Part shown: in pieces, positions 56,601 to 62,696 of the stretch
Position numbering within the stretch: position 1 is the stretch's first letter
Layout: each line of letters starts with the position of its first letter
Translations under genes and position numbers: made by a program
NCBI GenBank assembly: GCA_947630325.1
Contig: CANRHB010000001.1
Coordinates: forward strand, 219,579-283,578
From: an uncultured Clostridia bacterium
GTDB lineage: Bacteria; Bacillota; Clostridia; Christensenellales; Borkfalkiaceae
Length of the DNA: 64,000 nt
Direction: 5' to 3'
The notes under the pieces: generated by a model
Databases searched by the model: none
What the model was told of the DNA's origin: nothing
The model's input: the letters and a program-made list of their open reading frames with translations, nothing else

Positions 56601-57721
56601 TCGATACTTTCAAAGAAATATTCCGCGCGCTCCTCGTCATACACCCCTTTGCGGCAATCGAGCGAACACGCCATATTCTCCCCCGCGAACACGTTCAGAA
56701 CGAGGTGGTTGCCGAGCGCGCCCGCAACGCTCACCGAAATTTTATGCGGAACGGCGGAATGGAGGGAAAAGTCGTAATAATTGAACCCGTATTGCGAAAC
56801 GTTCTTGATTTGGGCGACGTGCGCAAGGCGGGAATAGCCGATCTTGCTGTGACGGGAGGCCTCTTTCCCCGCTTCCTGCGCGCGGCGGCAGAGGTCGGCA
56901 AAGCTTTTACACCCCTCGAGTTTGAGCCGAAGCGGCACGAGCAGAATATAGCAGCCGAGGACGTCCGCCGTCTTTGCATTGCGGTTGCGGCGGGACATGA
57001 GCACCGTCGCCTCCTCCCCGTCCGTCGCGCGGGCGAGGTAGAGGGCCTCCGCCGCGAGGAAGGCGTAGGGAAGATGGAACCCCTCTCTCTTTGCAAATGC
57101 GGAGAGCTCTTCGATGAGCGCGGGAGAGAAGTTGCGGAAACAGGTCAGCTTTTCCCCCGTCCCGCCGTCGGGAAAGAGAATTGTCTCCTTGGAAAAGCCG
57201 TCGAATTGCTCCTTCCAATAGGCGTCGTCGTCCGCCTCTTCCTGCGTTTCCTCGCCGAAATAGCGGGAGACGGGCGGCTCCTTCCCCTCGAGCGCGTCGA
57301 GTACGCGCTGCGCAAAGAGGTACATCCCCCTCCCGTCCATGATGACGTGGTGGAAGCGGGCATAGAGAAAAACTTTCCCCTCGGAGGGAATGATCTCTGT
57401 TTCATAGAGTTTTTCCGCAGGGTCGATCCGCTCGGCGTCCTTTCTTCGCATGTAGGCGAGGGCCTCGTCTTTTGTCATCTCGGGCAAAACGCGGGAAAGA
57501 TGGGGCTCGCTGTCCTCGAACTTCTCCCCCGTAAAGCGGACGGCAAAAACGTCCGCCGAACGGATCACGCGATCGGCGGCAAGACGCACTTCCTCGGCGC
57601 TGCGGCCCTCTATCTCCAACGTGACGGAGATGGTGTTGAACGCCGCGCCCTCGGCAACTCTCTCTTCCCGCAAAATTTCCTCCTGGGGAAGTTGCGGGGC
57701 ATATGATCTCAAATCGCTCAT
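53636..57721 (-). CDS. Single-module NRPS (C-A-PCP) with terminal thioester reductase
   Basis: This 1361-residue enzyme has four domains. The condensation domain (1 to about 400) has HHVIMDG at 124-130. The adenylation domain (about 410-890) has IYTSGTTGRPKG near 550, NGYGPTE near 692, YRTGDTGRLL near 772 and the A10 Lys 878 in GGKTDYKKL. The carrier protein has FFELGGDSLGAMEL, phosphopantetheine Ser 932. The reductase has GGTGFLG at 1009-1015 and YxxxK at 1164-1168. The expected product is an N-acylated amino aldehyde or alcohol released with NADPH. The residues lining the pocket read as D600, I601, F604, H643, L669, A671, G693, I701, G702; I cannot match these to a known amino acid. It is flanked by STAS, phosphatase and kinase genes, with no PPTase or exporter. 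Confidence 0.95.
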   Translation of the reverse strand: MSDLRSYAPQLPQEEILREERVAEGAAFNTISVTLEIEGRSAEEVRLAADRVIRSADVFAVRFTGEKFEDSEPHLSRVLPEMTKDEALAYMRRKDAERIDPAEKLYETEIIPSEGKVFLYARFHHVIMDGRGMYLFAQRVLDALEGKEPPVSRYFGEETQEEADDDAYWKEQFDGFSKETILFPDGGTGEKLTCFRNFSPALIEELSAFAKREGFHLPYAFLAAEALYLARATDGEEATVLMSRRNRNAKTADVLGCYILLVPLRLKLEGCKSFADLCRRAQEAGKEASRHSKIGYSRLAHVAQIKNVSQYGFNYYDFSLHSAVPHKISVSVAGALGNHLVLNVFAGENMACSLDCRKGVYDEERAEYFFESIEHILAQGVKEKPLAEIDILGEREKARLNAVRGEEYPIDSAETIPSLLRAVAKERPNAPAVYAGDKTLSFSELDAQSDAIARALVARGVKRGDKVGFMLKRDIRLLPALFGISKAGAAFIPVDPAYPQDRIDYILQDSAAAFLITSSETGKGLDIDELLKGGNASLPDVSQADVAYMIYTSGTTGRPKGVMLSHRGIANIVKPQNNPFNRYLTKHCKGLTAIGSICFDISLFEFFVTLFNGKFVELADEEGMINPERLAECIAAHGADALHCTPTRLASYLRNPRFLAETEKLKAVLSAGEVLPPSLIASLKELGVHIFNGYGPTEVTIGATITEDGDSRSIGKPIANTGILIADKNGDPLPFGAVGEICIYGAGLGLGYLNRPEETAAHFIVRKGRALYRTGDTGRLLPDGRVLYMGRRDRQVKLRGLRIELPEIESAMLSFAEVTQAACLVKKSRHSEHLVAFYSAARDLSEELKAHISATLTHYMVPDVFVRLPALPQTAGGKTDYKKLEAESVDLRGSYRAPESELEKRICGAFEEVLGVTDVGADDDFFELGGDSLGAMELMLALERIRKENAPGYSDIYRCPTPAKLAALMEGGSEEEQYPIHDLNYEGIGEYLKAHAPLGGKLGNVLLTGGTGFLGNHILAELLRSGSAEHIYCLARTKKKMTAEKRIRGALFYYAEDDFTEEKKWTAVEGDISNPDLFAEPFEEKIDLIINCAANVAHFAYGDALSRVNEGGVQNLIAYALKTGARLLQISTVSVGGMAKKSALSQMLFQEEDLYVGQRIFNEYIYTKFKAEYALLRAAADKGLKVQIMRVGNLQGRLSDGEFQMNLRSNGFTRRLSAYLDIGAVPQSLYDSTVEFSPVDEVAKMVVALCKSGEGGAFHVCPPAETAFARLFEILKKLDRPVEIVSDEAFEKKIEELKLSGEKSGSVEMLSIERGNADFDYIPFSRAYTLEKLHSLGCGWREITDEYLEKYLTALGDMDMF

Positions 57722-57724
57722 GAT

Positions 57725-58021
57725 TTATTCTATTGTAAGGATTTCCGAAAAGCCCGTGATCTCGAATACTTCGGCGATCGTCTCGTTGACGTTTTTGATG
57801 ACCATGGAACCTTGCTTGTTCATGACCTTTTGCGCGGCCAGCAAAACGCGCAGGCCCGCCGAAGAGAGATATTCGAGTTTTGCAAAATCAAGGACAAGCT
57901 CGGTAATATCTGTAATACTGCGCTTGAATTCGGTTTCAAGCTGAGGCGCCGTTGTGGTATCGAGTCTGCCCTCGAGCGCAACGACAAGTTTGGTTCCCTC
58001 TTGTTTTTTGTCGATCATCAT
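57725..58021 (-). CDS. STAS-domain anti-anti-sigma-like antagonist
   Basis: This 98-residue protein is a STAS domain: LVVALEGRLDTTTAPQLETEF, then ELVLDFAKLEYLSSAGLRVLLAAQKVM. The SSAG region carries the Ser that RsbW-type kinases phosphorylate. It is the likely substrate of both the kinase at 51766 and the phosphatase at 52170. It is the first gene of the operon and lies three bases before the NRPS start. The ATG at 58021 (or the next codon) follows GGAGGG. Confidence 0.93.
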   Translation of the reverse strand: MMIDKKQEGTKLVVALEGRLDTTTAPQLETEFKRSITDITELVLDFAKLEYLSSAGLRVLLAAQKVMNKQGSMVIKNVNETIAEVFEITGFSEILTIE

Positions 58022-58060
58022 AACACCCTCCGAAAAGCGATAAAATTTGTTGATATTTGT

Positions 58061-58089
58061 ATTATAACTGATTTTCCCGTCCAACGCAA
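58061..58089 (-). promoter_or_regulatory. Promoter of the STAS-NRPS operon
   Basis: Minus strand TTGCGT (58084-58089), 17-bp spacer, TATAAT (58061-58066). Confidence 0.75.
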
Positions 58090-58124
58090 GGAAAAAAAGC
58101 CAAATAGTTTGTGAAATCTTTTTT

Positions 58125-58745
58125 GTTTGCCCCCTTATTTCCCCCTCCTTAGGGGGTACTTGCCCACCCTTGAGGGATGGGTGGCACGAGCGAAGCGAAG
58201 TTAACATGTCCTTATTACAATGCGGACACCCTTCGACAGGCTCAGGGTGACGTAATGATAATAAGGCGAGATTTCTCCACGCGCCGCATAGCGGCTTGGT
58301 CGAAATGACAATTAAAACCCTCGGCGCCCCTGTAGGGGAGCTGTCGCGCCTGCGCGACTGAGGGGTTCTCATACCAATAGACAGAAACCCTTTTCCCCTC
58401 GCGTTGCTCGGGTACTTTCTCATGCGGGTAGAGCCCCGCATTCGGTCACCGTTCGCGCCTCTGATGCGCTCACTCCTGTCGCATTGCGCCAACAGTTATC
58501 AACTGTTGGCAGAATGCAATGCTCCACCTAAAAGGGACAGCAAGGGAGGAATGCGTAAACCATTCCCAAATCACGTCATGTTGAGCGTAGTCGAAACATG
58601 CCCTTATTACAATGTGGACGCCCTTCGACTTCGCTCAGGGTGACGTAATTTAGAACACGCCCCACCCCCTCCCCCCTCCCACGGAGGGGGTAAATGGGAG
58701 ACCCCTCCCACGGAGGGGGTAGCTCTCCCTCAAGGGGGAGCCGAG
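58125..58745. repeat. Mosaic repeat island upstream of rarA
   Basis: The gene-free stretch repeats modules of the 6955-7525 island, some inverted: GCGAGATTTCTCCAC and CGCATAGCGGCTTGGTCG near 58265, GGCGCCCCTGTAGGGGAGC near 58323, CTAAAAGGGACAGC near 58529. It also has CCTTCGACAGGCTCAGGG near 58230 and CCTTCGACTTCGCTCAGGG near 58622, and several CCCACGGAGGGGG blocks at 58678-58720. No credible gene is present. Confidence 0.8.
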
Positions 58746-58804
58746 TTTTTACTCCCTTATTTTCTCAATGAAACGGAAAGAAATAACAATTAGAATGCGA
58801 CCGC

Positions 58805-58833
58805 TTGCGTTTTTTGCCGCGGCATGGTATAAT
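58805..58833 (+). promoter_or_regulatory. Promoter of rarA
   Basis: TTGCGT (58805-58810), 17-bp spacer, TATAAT (58828-58833). Confidence 0.78.
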
Positions 58834-58870
58834 AATGGTAATAAGAAGTCGGATACGGAGCAGAAATACC

Positions 58871-60193
58871 ATGATAGAACAAGGCACCCTTTTCGAAAAG
58901 GCGGAGTCGGAGCCGCTTGCGGCACGGCTAAGACCGCAAACGCTCGACGAATTTTGCGGGCAAAAACACCTTCTCGGCGAGGGAAAAGTACTGCGCAGGC
59001 TCATCGAGAGCGACAAAGTGGGCTCCATGATCTTTTGGGGGCCTCCCGGGGTGGGCAAAACCACCCTTGCGCGCATTATCGCCAACCGCACCAAAGCAAA
59101 CTTTATCGATTTTTCCGCCGTCACGAGCGGGATCAAAGAGATCAAACAGGTGATGGAACAGGCGGAGAAAAACAGGCGTTTCGGCGAAAAAACCATTCTC
59201 TTCGTCGATGAGATCCACCGCTTCAACAAGGCGCAACAGGACGCCTTTTTGCCCTATGTGGAGCGGGGAAGCATCATCCTCATCGGCGCGACGACCGAAA
59301 ACCCCTCTTTCGAGGTGAACGGCGCGCTTCTCTCCCGCTGTAAAGTGTTCGTATTGCAGGCGCTCAAGACGGAAGAACTTGCAGAACTTCTGCGCCGCGC
59401 CATTACCGACGAGCGCGGGTTCGGCAGACAGCGGGTGGAAATTTCGGACGAACTCCTCGAAACCATTGCAAATTTTGCGAACGGCGACGCACGGAGCGCC
59501 CTCTCCACCCTCGAGATGGCGGTTTTGAACGGAGACCTCAACGGGGACACCACCATCGTCACGAAAGAGACCATCGAGCAATGCACCTCGAAAAAGTCCC
59601 TCTTGTACGATAAATCGGGCGAGGAGCACTACAACCTCATTTCGGCGCTCCATAAGTCGATGCGCAACTCCGACCCCGACGCCGCCGTCTATTGGCTTGC
59701 GCGGATGCTCGAGGCGGGCGAGGATCCCCTCTACATCGCGCGGCGGGTGACGCGGTTTGCAAGCGAGGACGTGGGGCTTGCCGATCCGCGCGCGCTCGAG
59801 ATCGCCGTCGCCGCCTACCAAGCGTGCCACTTTATCGGAATGCCCGAGTGTTCGGTGCACCTCACCGAGGCGGTCGTCTATCTTTCGATGGCGCCCAAGT
59901 CCAACGCGCTCGACGTTGCATACGCCTTAGCCAAGAAGGACGCCTTGAACATGCTTGCAGAGCCCGTTCCCCTCGTCATCCGCAACGCGCCCACCAAACT
60001 CATGAAGGACATCGGGTACGGCAAGGGGTACCAATACGCGCACGACAGCGAGGACAAGCTGACCAACATGCAATGCCTGCCCGACAGCCTCTTGGGGAAA
60101 GAGTATTACTTCCCCACCGAAGAAGGCATTGAAAGCAGGATCAAAACCCGCCTCGCCGAAATAAAAGAATGGAAAAAGCAACACAAAAGTTGA
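58871..60193 (+). CDS. rarA: Replication-associated recombination protein A (RarA/MgsA)
   Basis: This 440-residue AAA+ ATPase acts at stalled replication forks. It starts MIEQGTLFEKAESEPLAARLRPQTLDEFCGQKHLLGEGKVLR. Walker A is GPPGVGKTTLARIIA, Walker B is ILFVDEIHRFNKAQQDAFLP and sensor I is IGATTENPSFE. The C-terminal part ending in the Tyr-rich KGYQYAHDSEDKL and LGKEYYFPTEEG is typical. I chose the ATG at 58871 because it lies downstream of the promoter. Confidence 0.95.
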   Translation: MIEQGTLFEKAESEPLAARLRPQTLDEFCGQKHLLGEGKVLRRLIESDKVGSMIFWGPPGVGKTTLARIIANRTKANFIDFSAVTSGIKEIKQVMEQAEKNRRFGEKTILFVDEIHRFNKAQQDAFLPYVERGSIILIGATTENPSFEVNGALLSRCKVFVLQALKTEELAELLRRAITDERGFGRQRVEISDELLETIANFANGDARSALSTLEMAVLNGDLNGDTTIVTKETIEQCTSKKSLLYDKSGEEHYNLISALHKSMRNSDPDAAVYWLARMLEAGEDPLYIARRVTRFASEDVGLADPRALEIAVAAYQACHFIGMPECSVHLTEAVVYLSMAPKSNALDVAYALAKKDALNMLAEPVPLVIRNAPTKLMKDIGYGKGYQYAHDSEDKLTNMQCLPDSLLGKEYYFPTEEGIESRIKTRLAEIKEWKKQHKS

Positions 60194-60200
60194 ATATACG

Positions 60201-60234
60201 CCGCGCCCTCCCGAAGGCCTTCGGGAGGGCGCGG
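60201..60234. terminator. 34-bp perfect palindrome between rarA and ASCH gene
   Basis: CCGCGCCCTCCCGAAGG is followed directly by its complement, a 17+17 bp palindrome without spacer. There is no clear T-run, so it may work as a bidirectional hairpin barrier between convergent genes. Confidence 0.65.
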
Positions 60235-60238
60235 AAGT

Positions 60239-60580
60239 TTATAGAAGTTGCAAAAGGATGGCGAGGACGCCGAATTTCCGTTGCTCTGCGGGGGAATAGT
60301 ACGCCTCCATGTCCCGGGGAGAGGCAAGCCGAAGCGTCTCTTCGGTGTAGCCGCATTCGAGGAGCGGAAGGGTGCGGTAGAGCGCATCGAAATCGGCAAA
60401 GACTTCCTTTCCCAATACCCTCGTCAAGAGCGTTTTCCCCGTGGCGTTGTCCGTGAACAAGATCTCGTCGCCGACCTCGATCTTTCTGCGCTTTTCGTCG
60501 TTGAGGCGCAACTCGTATCTTTTGCGTCCGCTTGCCAGCATCAAAAAGGGGGTGGGGTCGAGTTTCATCTCGTGCCGCAT
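60239..60580 (-). CDS. ASCH-domain protein (DUF3850-like)
   Basis: This 113-residue protein starts MRHEMKLDPTPFLMLASGRKRYELRLNDEKRRKIEVGDEILFTDNATG. This resembles the ASCH fold, with the conserved GxKxxExR-like GRKRYELRLND segment. ASCH proteins are thought to bind RNA or modified nucleosides. The start at 60580 has GGAGG six bases upstream; an ATG one codon earlier is possible. It follows a histidine phosphatase by 11 bp. Confidence 0.88.
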   Translation of the reverse strand: MRHEMKLDPTPFLMLASGRKRYELRLNDEKRRKIEVGDEILFTDNATGKTLLTRVLGKEVFADFDALYRTLPLLECGYTEETLRLASPRDMEAYYSPAEQRKFGVLAILLQLL

Positions 60581-60591
60581 CATATTCCTCC

Positions 60592-61122
60592 TTATAATTC
60601 GTAAGTTTCGATCGCGCCGTTGGGCTGGGAGTAGGCGTAGAACTCCTCGTCCGTCATCTGCTTGAAATAACTGCGGATGATCCTGCACGCGCTCCCGTGG
60701 GAGACGAGGAAAATATCCTGCCCCGCGTATTTCTCTTTTACTTCGTCCAAAAATTCATAGACGCGCGCCGCGACCTGCAAGTTGGACTCGCCGTGCGGGT
60801 ATTGCAGTGCGAAGCTGAAGCGGTAAACTTTGCCCTCGGGCGCCTCCACGCTCGTGCCCTCGAACGCGCCGAAGTCGCGCTCCTTCAAGCGATCGTCCAA
60901 GAGAATGGGAATGTTCCGCTCCCCCACGATGGCAAGCGCCGTCTCCCTTGCGCGCAGAAGAGGCGAGGAAACGACGAGCGAAAACGATAGTTCCTTCGCC
61001 TTTTGGGTTAGCGCCTTTGCCTCCGCCTTTCCCCGCGGCGAGAGCGGAATGTCGCTCCTCCCGCAATAGATCTTTTTTTCACTGCATTCGGTACTGCAAT
61101 GCCGCGCAACGTAAATTTTCAT
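60592..61122 (-). CDS. Histidine phosphatase family protein (CobC-like)
   Basis: This 176-residue protein has YVARHCSTECS at the N-terminus, where the usual RHG(E/Q)T has Cys in place of Gly. LSPRGKAEAKAL, SSPLLRARETA, ERDFGAFEG and the second catalytic His in FLVSHGSACRII follow. The layout fits alpha-ribazole phosphatase or phosphoglycerate-mutase-like enzymes. No cobalamin genes are near, so the substrate is open. Confidence 0.88.
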   Translation of the reverse strand: MKIYVARHCSTECSEKKIYCGRSDIPLSPRGKAEAKALTQKAKELSFSLVVSSPLLRARETALAIVGERNIPILLDDRLKERDFGAFEGTSVEAPEGKVYRFSFALQYPHGESNLQVAARVYEFLDEVKEKYAGQDIFLVSHGSACRIIRSYFKQMTDEEFYAYSQPNGAIETYEL

Positions 61123-61133
61123 ATTTCCTCTTT

Positions 61134-61179
61134 TTTTCCTCTTCTCCCGCAGAAAAAGTTCTGCGGGAGAAGAGGAAAA
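61134..61179. other. Long hairpin between peptidase E and histidine phosphatase genes
   Basis: CCTCTTCTCCCGCAG (61138-61152) pairs perfectly with 61161-61175, and the stem can extend by T-A pairs. On the coding strand it is followed by A residues, not T, so it is not an obvious terminator. It ends just before the ribosome site of the phosphatase gene. Confidence 0.6.
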
Positions 61180-61180
61180 T

Positions 61181-61867
61181 TTAGAATTGTGTTTTGAATA
61201 ACCGCTGTCCGTCCGTTCCGTCCAAGAGCCAAACTTTTCCGCCGCCCGAGACGGACGTTTGCGGCTCGCCGTCTACAAATTCGACCGCCGCGCCGTTTTC
61301 GAGCCCCCACGCGCGGAGACCCTCTTTGAGCACGATCGCGTCGAATTCCGCCGCCCGCTCGTTGTAGTGGGGACACGCCGTCCCTTTCAGCCAGCCGAGC
61401 CCGCGATACATGGCGTATTCTCCCTCGATGACCGAGTCCGAATACATCTCGTCGAACCAGCAGATCGCCCCCGCCGAGAGCCCCGCAACGAGCACACCGC
61501 GCTCATATGCCTCTTCGATGAGCGAAAGGAGCCCGCTCTTTTTCCAATGCTCGAGCATGAACACGGTGTTGCCGCCGCCGATGTAGAGAAAATCGGCTTT
61601 TTCGAACTTCCCCCTCATCTTTTCGAGGTCCCACTCCCTGTTCACGGTGAGCGCGACGTCCGTCTTTAACCCGTAAATGCCCGTATAGACCTTATGAAAG
61701 GTATTGTAGTAGGGCATACAGTCGTGGCTTGCGGTGGGAATGAACAGCCCGCACGCCCGTCTCTCCCCCGCCGCTTTTTTCGCTTCCGAAACAATGTATT
61801 CGTCGATTGGAAGCGTCTCTCTGTTTTTGAGTTCTCCCCCGCCGACCGCGAGAATGCGCTTAGCCAT
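61181..61867 (-). CDS. Peptidase E-like protein (S51 family)
   Basis: This 228-residue protein has FLYIGGGNTVFMLEHWKKSGL and the nucleophile elbow VAGLSAGAICWFDEMYSDS, in which Ser in GLSAGA is the catalytic residue. These are hallmarks of S51 peptidases (dipeptidase E, cyanophycinase relatives). Peptidase E cuts dipeptides with N-terminal Asp. Its start overlaps the PII-like gene by eight bases. Confidence 0.9.
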   Translation of the reverse strand: MAKRILAVGGGELKNRETLPIDEYIVSEAKKAAGERRACGLFIPTASHDCMPYYNTFHKVYTGIYGLKTDVALTVNREWDLEKMRGKFEKADFLYIGGGNTVFMLEHWKKSGLLSLIEEAYERGVLVAGLSAGAICWFDEMYSDSVIEGEYAMYRGLGWLKGTACPHYNERAAEFDAIVLKEGLRAWGLENGAAVEFVDGEPQTSVSGGGKVWLLDGTDGQRLFKTQF

Positions 61868-62696
61868 TTTTCTCCTCTTTTTGTTCGGCCCTCATCTCCG
61901 CTTCGTCCGCCGCAGAAATGCCCGCCGTCCTGTCCACGGGCAGGGAGAAGATGACGCCGCCCGCCTCCGTCTTTAAGCCGACCTTCTCGGAGAGGGCGTT
62001 CATGATGGCGAGTTTGCTCTCCCGCTTTGCAAGCACGAGCAAAATTTCCTGCTCCCGCGCAAGCGTAATGCCTATGAACTGCTCCGCCTTGTCGTTTTCG
62101 AGGGCGCGGGCGCGCAGAATGGTGCCGCCCGCTGCGCCTGCGGAGCGCGCCGCTTCCAACGCCTCGTCCACCCGTCCCGCCTCTACCGCGGCGACGATGA
62201 GATCGTATTTCCTGTCTTGATTGGTCATGATCTTTTTGCCCTCCGTCGTCTTGTTGGTTGCCGCCTTCAAAAGCCCGTTTGCCGTGATCTCCGAGATCCC
62301 CGTGAGCGGCATGGTGAAGGAAATGCCCTTCCCCACGAGATAGAGCGCCATCCGCGTGCGGAGGACCTTCAAAATTGCGTCCTCGTCGCTTTCGGGAATG
62401 AGCGAGACGATCACCGATTTCACGCTCTCGCCGATGCCGAGATAGTCGAGAAGCTGGGAGCGCGCCGTGCCCGTGCCCGTAAAGGTGCAGGAGAGCGCGA
62501 CCGAAGTCTCGTCCAAGATTTCCTTGAGTTTCCCCTCGTCCGAGGGACTGACCACGCTCATGAGAAGTTTGATACGGTTGGGCCTTTTGGGAGCGGGCTG
62601 TTTTACGCCGATCATCTCCCCCACCTTACCGCCCGCCGAAATGATCCCGTGAACGATCTGGGCGGCGGGGTTCTTATTTTCGTGCTTATCGCTCAT
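61860..62696 (-). CDS. Duplicated PII-like signalling protein
   Basis: This 278-residue protein appears to contain two PII-like (GlnB-fold) modules. The first (about 40-145) has IKLLMSVVSPSDEGKLKEILDETSVALSCTFTGTGTARSQLLDYLGIGESVKSVIVSLIP. The second (about 160-270) has YDLIVAAVEAGRVDEALEAARSAGAAGGTILRARA and FIGITLAREQEILLVL, matching the core of PII strands and the G-x-GG loop. Gene order and overlap by four bases with the DUF1538 membrane protein suggest it regulates that protein. No conserved uridylylation Tyr is evident. Confidence 0.82.
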   Translation of the reverse strand: MSDKHENKNPAAQIVHGIISAGGKVGEMIGVKQPAPKRPNRIKLLMSVVSPSDEGKLKEILDETSVALSCTFTGTGTARSQLLDYLGIGESVKSVIVSLIPESDEDAILKVLRTRMALYLVGKGISFTMPLTGISEITANGLLKAATNKTTEGKKIMTNQDRKYDLIVAAVEAGRVDEALEAARSAGAAGGTILRARALENDKAEQFIGITLAREQEILLVLAKRESKLAIMNALSEKVGLKTEAGGVIFSLPVDRTAGISAADEAEMRAEQKEEKNG

